This document shows, one piece after another, positions 32,821 through 42,099 of a stretch of DNA of 64,000 bases; position 1 is the first letter of the stretch, and each line of letters starts with the position of its first letter. The translations under genes and the position numbers were made by a program. Source of the DNA: Dastarcus helophoroides. Taxonomy: Eukaryota > Arthropoda > Insecta > Coleoptera > Bothrideridae. The DNA lies in NCBI GenBank assembly GCA_028583605.1, contig CM053328.1, forward strand, positions 9,192,782 through 9,256,781. Reading direction: 5' to 3'. The notes beneath the pieces were generated by a model. That model saw nothing but the letters and a program-made list of their open reading frames with translations, was not told the origin of the DNA and did not search any database.

Positions 32821-34625
32821 CTTCAACTTTTTAAAGTGGAAATTTTGAAAAATTATATTAAAATTTCTAGAAAATGAAGTGTAAATTTCGAGTTTTAATT
32901 TAAAATTTTAGAAAAAAATAATTAAAAAGTGTTTATCTAAATTCAGAACCTTGAGATGGTAAGTAATTTCGAGGAAAATCTCGAAATTTCATAATTATGA
33001 TTGAAACTATAATTTATAAGGAAAAATTGTCATCTTAGCTAAGAAATGTAGTGGTAACCTGGATTTTGGAAAAAAGTTGAAGCTTTTTAAAAAGCTTAGA
33101 AATTTTTGGTAGAAACTAAAAATATTGTCAAAAAATTTGTTGATGTTGAAGTTTGACAAAAATTTCTTTAAAAAATATTCCCATTGATGTTTTCTTAAAA
33201 TTTCAGTTTTTTATCGATAGTTCTACTAATACGTAGAAACTGAGATTTTTCTCTAAACATTAAAGCAACTTTTACATTTATCAAAATTTCATATTTAAAA
33301 TGTTGATTTTTTTCGAAATACTTTATGCATATTTTGAAGTTGTTCCAATTTGGGTTTTTTTTTGACATTTCCACTTTTCTTTGAGAATCCTTGTACCGAA
33401 TTTGTTAATTTTGACTCGAATCTCGACATTTTTTCTCAACTCAACTCAATTTCTACTTTCTTTTTTAAATTTTGACTTTCCTGGAAAAACTACTTATTTC
33501 CTTCGAATATTTCGATCTTTTCTCTAAAACATTAACTAACCTAAAATATCAAAGTCAAAGCGTCTACAGAAGTCGAAATGTCGAGTTTAAAGTTAATTTA
33601 GAGTTTCCACCAAGAGTTCCACTAAAGTTCCGGTTTGGACTAACTTCGGCAAAAAAACTTAATTCAGGCGCAGGGCCGAAATTTAAAATTAAAATTCTAC
33701 ATTCGTAAGTTAAAAAAAAACTGTTAGAACGAATTATACCTAAAAATGAGAGCTAAGAAGAAAGAGTTAGGTATTAAACTGAAAGCTATCACAAAAATCC
33801 AAACTGAAAATTTAATTCAAATCCAATCCAGAAAAAAAAGGTTGTTAAAAAGGTTGCTACTTAGATTCTATAAAAGATCGAATTTTTAAAATACCAAATG
33901 AAAGTTGTTAAAAAATTCTACATTTCAAGGTCAAATCAAAATTTTATTTTAAAAAAAATCGTAATTTATACAGCAAAACAAAATTCTTAAAATTTTGAGT
34001 TTTTGCTCCAATTTTCGATTTTAATCTAGTGAAGAACTCGATTTTTTTGGAAGCTCTAACATTTAAACTTGACACTTCTTTTTCAGCTTAAATACTTAAT
34101 TTTTAGTAAGGAGGGATTTAAAAAATTCAATGAGATTAAATTTAAAATTTTGATTTATTAGATTACAAAATTTTGATATTTTTACTTTCGAAATTACCAT
34201 TTTAATTTTAGAGCTTTATTCTGCATTTTGAAAAAAAAATTGTATTGAAAAGACTGAATATCTACCTATAATTATGAAAATAACATTCAAGTTTTGATTT
34301 AAAATATTAGAATAATTCGAGACCTTGACAAAAAGTGTGAAATTAACAAAAAGTTTAAACATTTTAATATGATATTTGTCAAATGTTTCATCAGATGTCA
34401 TGAGGTGACGTTTTGGACATTTTAAATATCTTGTTGTTTTCAAAAGTAAACAATTTTATTTATTTAAATAATAATTTAAATTTCGCACCAGCCGAATACG
34501 GTAAGCTTAAATAAAAGTTTTGGAAAGATCAAATTTAAAATTTTTGATAACATTTTGTCAAATATTTGTTTAGAAATTTGTAGAAGGGTGAAATTTTTAG
34601 ATTAAAGATTAAAATCAACCTTTCG
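32821..34625. other. AT-rich stretch with weak array units and a fold-back fragment
   Basis: Degenerate A/T runs of both polarities. Positions 34,396-34,414 (TGTCATGAGGTGACGTTTT) are identical over 19 bases to the fold-back element arm at 39,643-39,661, and similarity continues weakly to about 34,445, so a decayed copy of that element lies here. Frames at 33,472-33,708 and 34,216-34,443 are not convincing genes. Confidence 0.4.
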
Positions 34626-34632
34626 AGATATA

Positions 34633-36007
34633 CACGGAGGACCATAAGTAATAGTACACAGAGCAAGAGTAGATTTTTCGTATAAAAATAACGTGACTTA
34701 GCCACATTTATCTTTTACCAAAAGTTGATATTAACGGAGATACAGGGTCAAAGTTGAAAAAAAAAATGGTGATTTTTTCGCATAGCTGATGAACACATTT
34801 CACTATAGACAAGAAATTTGGCATAGAAGGGTTTTTTTGGTCAAGAAATTCTAATTTGCTGACAGATTGCCAGTAACTCATAGGGGACGCCACCTGTGCT
34901 ACCTTGTATTATTCTAAAGCATCATAATTTTTTTGTGCCTTTATGTATACTTATTTAAATAGATATTTTTATTTACCTACATTTCTTACGTAAAAAAGGT
35001 ATACCTTCTAAATGTTGATACAAGCAACCGTTTTCAAGATATTTGCCTTCAAAGTTTGCAGTACGTTTGTTTTAAGTTATGTAAATGTGAAATGTTTCGC
35101 TAGTAGGTTTCAAAATTAAAGTAATAAAACTGACTCTAAAATAGTTTATATCAAATATTACTTTACTGACATTATTAGTACACATATTTTTTAAATTTTT
35201 AAAGTAAATTTACATAAAATACCGAAACAAAATTTATTGTCAAAATTAAGTATGTGGGAAATTACTTTTTTCATGTAAAGGGATTGTAAACAATTAAAAA
35301 TCTGGCTGTTTTTTATTGAAATTCATCTCCAAATATCTGCTTTGACCACCCAGACTATTAAAATTTTTTTGTGCGGAGTTGGACATCATATCTCACATTT
35401 CTATGTTAGAAAATAAATTTCGTCTTAATTTTTTGGATTTTCTTCATTGAGATTTTTAAAATTTAGGTAATAATATTATCAGCAAAGTAATATTTGACAT
35501 AAATAACTTTCAAAGCTGTCTTGTGATTACTTTTTTTAAGCCTACTTCGAAAATTTAATATCTTTGTAATTAAGAACCAAGGCACGTCAAAATTTAAAGG
35601 TAAATATCTTGGAAACGGTTGCTCTTATCAACTTTTAGAAAGTACGCCTTTTTTACCTTAAAAATATGGGAAATAAAATAACCCATTTAAAATGAATATA
35701 CGTGAATGCACAAAAAAGTTATGATGATTTAGAATTATGCAGGATAGCGCAGGTAGCGCTATCAGCTAATATATAGGTTAACAAATTAGAGTTTGTCAAC
35801 TTAAGAAACCCCCTTGTGCCAAAGTTGGTGCCTATATTACAATTCATTCCATAGTTATACGAAAAAATCGAAATTTTTTTTCAACTTTGACACCCTGTAT
35901 CTCTGTTAATATCAACCTTTGGTATAAGGTAAATGTAGCTAAATTACATTATTTTTATTCGAAAAATCCACCATTGCTCTGTGTACCATTACTTACGGTC
36001 CACCCTG
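34633..36007. mobile_element. TA-flanked fold-back transposon, 1,375 bp, copy 2
   Basis: Colinear with the copy at 15,618 over its whole length. Left end CACGGAGGACCATAAGTAAT after TA (34,631-34,632), right end GGTCCACCCTG. The right-hand flanking TA has changed to CA. The AGGGGGCGCY cores of copy 1 are mutated here (AGGGGACGCC on the left, deleted on the right). Internal frames are by-products of the inverted repeats. Confidence 0.8.
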
Positions 36008-36220
36008 CATACTTTCCCAAAAAATTATTTTTTTCCAACTTATGCTTTTTTTTTCAAAGTTTTGGACAAAAACTCGAAAATTAAAAAACCGAAGCCTCGA
36101 GTTTAAACTCATAATTAAAAAAAAAGTTAAGGATGCTGAAGAAAATGTATGTGAAAAAATTTCAAAAGTTTCGTTTTAATGCGAAAATATTGACTGTTAC
36201 AAATTGAATATCTACTCTAT
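36008..36220. other. AT-rich spacer
   Basis: No feature between the fold-back element and the palindrome at 36,222. Confidence 0.4.
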
Positions 36221-36221
36221 C

Positions 36222-36241
36222 TACCCTACCGCGGTAGGGTA
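36222..36241. repeat. Perfect 20-base palindrome
   Basis: TACCCTACCGCGGTAGGGTA, exact over all 20 bases, centred on CCGCGG like the large palindrome at 30,068. Confidence 0.9.
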
Positions 36242-36339
36242 AGAGTACTTTTTTTATGTAAAAAGATCTCGACTAAAAGATTTTAGGTTTAAAATATCAA
36301 AAAAATTGAAAATAATAAAATTAGGAATAATTTTACTTA

Positions 36340-36351
36340 CCCCCCCCCCCC
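36340..36351 (+). repeat. C12 homopolymer
   Basis: Twelve consecutive C in an otherwise AT-rich setting; length polymorphism or sequencing error would be expected here. Confidence 0.9.
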
Positions 36352-36379
36352 TAGTTTAACCCGTCACTGATCCACACTG

Positions 36380-36660
36380 AATAAAATTTTACAGCTTATT
36401 TTATAGAGCTTCAAAATCTAAATAGGTGTGCCAAATTTGAGATATTTATCATTTCGAAAAATCAACAAAAAAAAACATCGTTTCATTTTACCTTTGACAC
36501 CCTGTATCTCGAAAACGAAGCTTTTGCCGATATATGTTTGTATAAAAAGTTTTACTTATTTTTGGACAAATCTGTTATTAAAATTTTTCAACCGAATTTG
36601 GGGTCCTCTGTATAAAATTAGCGAGATAAACGTGACAGTTTCAAAATAAGCTCGAATTAT
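36380..36660. mobile_element. Possible remnant related to the fold-back family
   Basis: CTTTGACACCCTGTATCTC at 36,492-36,510 matches the inner part of the fold-back arms (CTTTGACACCCTGTATCTCT at 35,885). The remainder is not alignable by eye. A 73-codon plus frame (36,428-36,649) has no motif. Confidence 0.3.
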
Positions 36661-36825
36661 ATAAAACCTGTTATTCCCGAAGAATAATTGACTTTTTGAG
36701 TTTAGGAGGAAATTTTAAAAGTAAGTAATTGAATGAAAATTCCAAAAAAAAGAAAAGTCTAAATTTGGTGAAAAAAATTCAAAATTTTAAAAAAGTAACA
36801 AACAAATGGAGAAACTGGTTAAATT

Positions 36826-36914
36826 TAGATCCTGTCAGACCGGCATACTAGATACCCAACTCGATACGTCCTGAGAAAAATCGTGCTTTCTCAGGACGTA
36901 TCTGACAAGATCTA
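36826..36914. ncRNA. Two-tier hairpin with a perfect 16 bp inner stem
   Basis: Inner stem GATACGTCCTGAGAAA (36,863-36,878), 8-base loop, TTTCTCAGGACGTATC (36,887-36,902). Outer stem TAGATCCTGTCA (36,826-36,837) with TGACAAGATCTA (36,903-36,914), 11 of 12 paired. The asymmetric 25-base bulge on the 5' side makes a classical microRNA precursor unlikely. A tiny MITE or a structured RNA are both possible; expression is unknown. Confidence 0.4.
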
Positions 36915-37184
36915 CGTCTAATCAGTCTTTCCCAGATTCCAAAATAATTAAGACCCTTAAAAACAGAGAAAGATTTGACAAATTTATTTTAGAAATTTTA
37001 GGTTTTTTTCATAATTTATCAATTTTCTCGCAAATTTCTTTTTTTTATGTTGAGTTTTGTTATTATTTGCTAGCGTACACTTTCAACTCTTATTTAAAAC
37101 CACGCAAAATTTCCAAAAAAAAAAACCCAAATTTCTCAAAAATATGCATTTAAAAATACCTTTCGTAATTTAATAAAAGAGTCA

Positions 37185-37464
37185 ACATTTTATAAATAAA
37201 GCTTTAGAAAAAAGAATCAAAATATAGCTTCTAACTAATAGAAGATTCATTTAGTAAACTTGCTATGCTTCATGGCTGTTATCTGGTAACTGTTTTAGAA
37301 AATTCACAATTATTAGTGATTATGTTATAAAAATAAGTAGACATTTTAAAAACCAAACTTTAGAAAAAAATTAAAATAGAGCTTCAAAATCAGAGATTAA
37401 TTTAGTAAAATGTTGTGCTTCATAGCTCTTATCTGGTAGCCTTCCGGGAAATTACACTTATTAG
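37185..37464 (+). repeat. Diverged tandem duplication, period ~156
   Basis: Units 37,185-37,315 and 37,341-37,464 share ACATTTTA, CTTTAGAAAAAA, ATTTAGTAAA, GCTTCATGGCT/GCTTCATAGCT, TTATCTGGTA and TTATTAG in order. Confidence 0.7.
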
Positions 37465-37810
37465 GATTGGAGTTATATTGATTTTTTTTCTCTTTTTAAC
37501 TCTTTATATCTCATTATAAGTATTACTTTTTTGTTTGTCCAAAAAATTGCCATAAAATTTAATATTTATTTGAAAAATATTTGAAATGGCATCTAAACTT
37601 AAAAAACGTTTAACGCAGTAAAAAAGTATCCAACAGTTATGCCCAAGAAATTGAAGTACGTTCTAAAGAAGGTCTCATTAAAATTTATGTCATCTCGAAT
37701 TATTTCCAGACAAAGAGACCTATGTATGTTTGAAATAATTTGGAAATGGCTAAATCGAAAATTGTAAAAATAATTACATTAGTTCCTTTATCATGTTAAT
37801 AACCACATGA
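37465..37810. other. AT-rich spacer, nothing recognised
   Basis: No ORF, RNA gene or shared repeat. Confidence 0.4.
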
Positions 37811-37815
37811 ACTTT

Positions 37816-38039
37816 TTTTGGTGGAACGGACTAGTTCTTGGTTATCTTCAAAATTAAAATACAAATCTTGTGAAACCAAGAAAGATTATAAAACACAACA
37901 AAGGTTGCTCTAACATGCTTCAATAGATGTCATCTTCAGGGAAATACTGAAGATGATAGCTTGGCTATCGAAACATGCGTTAGAGCAAGCGTGTTTTTTA
38001 GTCTTTCTTAGTTTCAGGGGACAATATCTGCATTTAAAT
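37816..38039 (-). mobile_element. Hairpin retroposon
   Basis: Tail complement GGTGGAACGGACTAGTTCTT at the left next to a T-run; both arms present but with small deletions. Flanks ACCACATGAAC and ACAACATGATC (9 of 11 identical) may be a worn target duplication. Confidence 0.7.
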
Positions 38040-38106
38040 TTTACAACATGATCGAAGAAAACTGTTATTTTTGGATCAAACATCAATTTTATTAAAATAC
38101 ATCCTA

Positions 38107-38218
38107 AAAAATTTAATTACAAATTTTGTGCCCTGAAACCAAGAAAGATTAAAAAACACAACAAAGGTTGCTCTAACGCGTTTGGATAGCCAAGCTATCA
38201 TCTTCATAGAGATACCAA
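38107..38218 (+). mobile_element. Hairpin retroposon, 5' half (split copy)
   Basis: Carries the 5' arm from TACAAATTTTGTGCCC to the loop (CATCTTCATAGAGATACC), where it is interrupted. The 3' half resumes at 38,459. The outer flanks AAAATACATCCTA (38,094-38,106) and AAAATACATCGTA (38,603-38,615) differ at one of 13 bases and bracket both halves, proving they are one insertion. Confidence 0.8.
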
Positions 38219-38458
38219 ATTATTAAACTGTTACACCAGACTAATGTTTTTATAAATATGTTGAAACTTGTTTCTCTGATATAAAAAAAATGAGCAAGTG
38301 ACTACGACTGGATGAATTTAAAACCGTATTTTACACAAATAAGTGACTAAAATCGAATAAGGAATTAATTTAAGCACACAATGTAAAAATCAAAATTGTG
38401 TGCATTTTGGTGGATGCGCCGGAATTCGTCAGTTCTTTCCTTGATACCTTGTTTTCTG
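38219..38458 (+). mobile_element. ~240 bp segment inserted in the hairpin retroposon, carries the 16-mer motif
   Basis: The sequence from TTATTAAACTG to TTGTTTTCTGT interrupts the loop of a hairpin retroposon and is duplicated at 40,108-40,340. It contains an 8 bp perfect stem GCACACAA .. TTGTGTGC directly before TTGGTGGATGCGCCGG (38,407-38,422). It has no inverted terminal repeats or clear target duplication that I can see and no reading frame. It is called mobile because it entered another element and exists twice. Confidence 0.6.
38407..38422 (+). promoter_or_regulatory. Copy of the TTGGTGGATGCGCCGG motif
   Basis: Exact 16-base copy within the inserted segment, followed by AATTCGTCA. Confidence 0.5.
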
Positions 38459-38602
38459 TTAGTAACTCTCTGAAGATAATAGCTTGGATATCGAAACGCG
38501 TTAGAGCAACTTTTCTTGTGTTTTGTAATATCTCTTGGTTTCAGGGGACAAGATTTGTATTTTAAATTTTGAAGATAACCAAGTACCAGGCCGTTCCACA
38601 AA
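38459..38602 (+). mobile_element. Hairpin retroposon, 3' half (split copy)
   Basis: Resumes with CTCTCTGAAGATAATAGC, carries the 3' arm (ATCGAAACGCGTTAGAGCAA) and the tail ..AGGCCGTTCCAC followed by A7. See the 5' half at 38,107. Confidence 0.8.
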
Positions 38603-38619
38603 AAAATACATCGTATTCA

Positions 38620-39320
38620 AATCCAAAAGTTGAACTAATCTCTTGGAAGTGAAGAGAGTTTTTTTTGCATTCCATGTAAAAAATCTAATAATGAAGATGT
38701 CCGATCATTCAACAAATCATTAGATCAAGTATCAAAGAAGGTATGCTAGATACACTAGACATAGTAGAAATTAAGAGGTATACATATAAAAACTTTAATT
38801 TTGAGGTGACTTGAAAGACTGTAACTCAAAGAAAAATAGTCATTGAGAAATATGTTGAAAATCAAATTAAAAGTTCAAGTTGTTTTATATCTTGACCATA
38901 AAATTCTTTAGACTTAGCAGTTTTCCGCTAATCGTAAGGAAACCATGGCTCAATTTTTTTCCAAGATTTTGCTTTTGTTTAAAAAGACCCACATACTTCA
39001 ATAATTTTTTCAATGATTCCATAAATCTCTTTTAGATAACCTAATTATTTTTAATTCGACTGGTGTATAAACTTTCTACAATAATTTTTCACTGAGTTAC
39101 CATCGTTTAAAACAAAAATTTTCTTTTTAATAACTTGTTAAATGGTGATCATACAGAAAATACAAGTACGGTTTTGAAAACTGCAAAACATTCTCTACAA
39201 GTCCTGATTCTTGGCTTCTGATGAAAAATATTTTTTAGGATGAGAAAGTTGATATAAAAAAGGTAAGAAACTACGTAATTAGGTTTAGTCTTCATGGTGA
39301 ACTCTTATTGACCAGGAAAT
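38620..39320. other. AT-rich unique sequence, nothing recognised
   Basis: No ORF above 60 codons, no RNA gene, no shared repeat. Confidence 0.4.
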
Positions 39321-39322
39321 AT

Positions 39323-39787
39323 TATGTTTATTAATTTTATTTAACATTTCTTCGGTCCAGTTTGGAGATATTTAAATTTTTATTGTTTGTTGACAATATT
39401 CTAAACAGTTTTTGAAATATGACTACGTGATATTTAAATTTATTTAAAACGTCACCTCAATGACAGTTGACAGAATAAGAGAGCGAAACATCGATGTCCA
39501 GTGCTACAACCTTTTTTTATGTATTTTTTATATTTTCATAATTTATCAAAAACACGAAATTTTTTTCATATCTAATTTTGGTCTTTTATTTTTTATTTTT
39601 CCTATTCCATGTATAATAAACTAACCTCTTGATTTTGTCAACTGTCATGAGGTGACGTTTTAAATAAATTTAAATATCACGTAGTCATATTTCAAAAACT
39701 GTTAAGAATATTGTCAACAAACAATAAAAATTTAAATATTTCCAAACTGGGCCGAAGAAATATTAAATAAAATTAACTAAACATATA
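39323..39787. mobile_element. Fold-back element, ~465 bp
   Basis: Inverted arms of about 150 bases: 39,323-39,473 (through TTCGGTCCAGTTTGGAGATA to GTCACCTCAATGACAGTTGA) and 39,634-39,787 (TCAACTGTCATGAGGTGAC to CCAAACTGGGCCGAAGAAA), separated by a 160-base T-rich centre. No coding content. A decayed piece of the same family is at 34,396. Confidence 0.75.
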
Positions 39788-39789
39788 CA

Positions 39790-40100
39790 GTAATTAGGCT
39801 TTGCATACCTTTGCAAAATTAGGAAAATTAAATTAATTTAATTAATTATATTGAGAATATTCATTGTTACTTTTGAACTTCAAAGGATCCCAAATAAACA
39901 CTGAAAATTTCAAAGCGCTTCGATTTTTGCTTTCATTGTGCTTGGAATGATTGAATTTGTTGTTTTTACTAAAAATCAATTTTAGGATTTTCCACTTTTT
40001 GTTAATATTAATTTTTTTATGTTGAAAATGTTTTTAAGCAATAATCCATATTTTCTTTGTTAAACGAAGTTAATTTTTTTAATAAAAGGCGAATTAAATG
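39790..40100. other. AT-rich spacer
   Basis: No recognised feature. Confidence 0.4.
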
Positions 40101-40107
40101 AGTAAAG

Positions 40108-40340
40108 TTATTAAATTTTGACACCAGGCTAATGTTTTCATAAATATGTTAAAATTTGTTTCAGAAAAAAAAGTAACAAATCACTTCATCTGGATGAATT
40201 TCAAACCGTCTTTTACACGAAGAAAGTACTAAAGTCGAACCAAGAATTAATGTAAGCAAACAGTGTAAAAATCAAAATTGTGTGCATTTTGGTGGATGCG
40301 CCGGAATTACTCACTTCGTTCCTTGATACATCGTTTTCTG
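40108..40340 (+). repeat. Second copy of the motif-bearing ~240 bp segment
   Basis: Colinear with 38,219-38,458 (roughly 80 percent identical by eye). The stretch from AGTGTAAAAATCAAAATTGT through the 16-mer motif is the best preserved part; in it the upstream arm of the stem is mutated (GCAAACAG) while the motif is unchanged. Confidence 0.75.
40289..40304 (+). promoter_or_regulatory. Copy of the TTGGTGGATGCGCCGG motif
   Basis: Exact 16-base copy, 150 bases before the unique island at 40.44 kb. Confidence 0.5.
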
Positions 40341-40439
40341 GCGAGCGTCTTTTATATGATTAGTTTATCCTACACAGACACCAAATATATTTTCTGTCCC
40401 AGTTATGCTTCCTAATTAACCAACTTATTAACGAATTGG

Positions 40440-41000
40440 GGAATGTGAAGTATATTTTTAAGTTTCAATCAAATATCATTCGTAGACTCAAAATTGAAAG
40501 TCCCAAGCGTACTGTATATAAATGAATTCAGAAAATTGCTCCCTTCAGGAACAATATCATATTCAAAAGGGCCGATCAAATTACCAACTTCAATAAAACA
40601 AATTGTACATATTCCGCTGATACGTATCTCGAGAGGCAAATTTGAATATCCCACGTACTGTTCGAGCACTTCATTATCGTAGTGGATACAAAAGCGTTTG
40701 TCCTGGGGGCTCCTCTCAGGATAAAAACGAAAACGCGTCTGTGAAAGGAAACATTCACATGGCTCGTAAAATATAAGCGAGCTCAAAGCTACGTGTCGAT
40801 AACGACTCCCCCATCTAATGGCGAATGCGGGAAACTGAAACAGGAAGCCAAACGGCAGGAAACCCGCTTATCGGCGAATCGATATTTCCAACTTGCCAGC
40901 GGCGTAACAAAGTTTCCCCGGTTTTAACTATTGGGGATTCTGAAGCGCTTTCCTTAATTATTAAGGACTTGGTATTTGCATATGAGCAACTGATATCAAT
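40440..41000 (-). other. GC-richer unique island with a possible exon
   Basis: A minus-strand frame of 105 codons spans 40,469-40,786 but has no normal ATG at its upstream end. Within it, TTTCCTTTCACAG ending at 40,739 is a good 3' splice site, and a GTAATTT at 40,584 could be a donor, giving a 154-base candidate exon (40,585-40,738). The predicted peptide (FYPERSPQDKRFCIHYDN ..) matches no family I recognise. The part from 40,790 to 41,000 is equally complex and has a 60-codon plus frame. A regulatory island is as likely as an exon. Confidence 0.25.
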
Positions 41001-41640
41001 ATTTTGAACTATGGCAGAAATATTTAATATTTTTTCCTACTACTTATGATTTTGAGAGGAAATCAAATTTAACCGAAATTTGAGAAAAAAATTTATTTAA
41101 AGTCGTTTGAACATAAAAATACAAAAAGAGAGTAAAAACAACTGAGGTTTAGGTTAGGAAATTTGAGAAGAGCATCGAAATTTTGTACAAAGTATTTAGA
41201 ATCAAAAGAAAGTGTTAGAATTTTTAAACTAAAAATACCGCAATTTTAACGATAAAGTCAAAGTTTAGAAAATGCCTGGAATTTTAGTTAAAGACTAAAA
41301 TGACTTGTCTACTTATCCAAATTTAATTGTTATTTCGAAAAAAGCAAAGTTTAAAAAAAAATAAAATTTAAAAAATCCAACCTTCCAAAGACTTATATTT
41401 ACAGGAAAATTACCAAAAAAATGTTAGAAAAAGTCGAAATTATTAAAAAGTGAATTTTTAAAAAGTCGACGGGTGGTTGAAAAAAAAATTATACGTACTG
41501 TCTTAAAGAGAGTAAATTATTTTTGTTGAGAAGTTTAGTGACTGCAAGTAAAAATATTGTTGGAAATCTAAGGAATACTCAACAGTTTATCTTCGTAAAA
41601 TAACAATTCTTCAAATATCCCAGAATATAAACCTTTAAGT
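41001..41640. other. AT-rich stretch, nothing recognised
   Basis: Degenerate A-rich runs, no ORF or RNA gene. Confidence 0.4.
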
Positions 41641-41734
41641 CGTAAAGATGGAAGAGATCTTACACTTGAACTTCATCGGATATAAATTTATTGATGTAAT
41701 AACTGGGTCCAATGACTCGGTTCTTTGGCAAAAT

Positions 41735-41960
41735 TTAAATGATAATAGACAGTTCTCCGGTAGCTTGGGGTGCAGATATAACGAGAAAGCAGTTCAGAGA
41801 TTGCAGGGCCTGGCACAATCTGATCCATCGATCTCCGACCTCACTTAAGCGCGAGATTTCATCCTCATATTTACATAGGCGTGCTCTTTTTATCAACATT
41901 TGATCCTCAGCTTTACGAAATATGGATTTTATTTTATTAGAAAAGTCCAAAGATGCGAAA
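41735..41960 (-). pseudogene. Protein-like minus-strand frame, unknown; possible exon or gene remnant
   Basis: Minus-strand codons from about 41,960 to 41,780 read EFFASLDFSNKIKSIFRKAE, then DQMLIKRARLCKYEDEISRL and SEVGDRWIRLCQALQSLN. Charged heptad-like spacing suggests an alpha-helical, perhaps coiled-coil protein, unlike the low-complexity frames elsewhere. I do not recognise the family. A stop lies just upstream (..TV*LEFF) and the frame ends at 41,735 after a less convincing tail, so it is either a single exon or a retrocopy fragment. The overlapping plus-strand 66-codon frame (41,648-41,848) is probably its shadow. Confidence 0.3.
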
Positions 41961-42099
41961 AACTCAAGTCAAACCGTCCACAGGCCAACAATTTGCCCAA
42001 CTTTACATAATTCATTCAAATAATTATGAGATACGGTTAGATCGATTGGTCAGACACCAAAAAATGTAAAATAGATACAACTATTTTGATCTTAAAAAT

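Noticed and set aside
38219..38458. Helitron-type element (hairpin near a fixed 3' end)
   Set aside because: There is a hairpin, but the sequence does not end in CTRR and no A/T insertion site could be shown.
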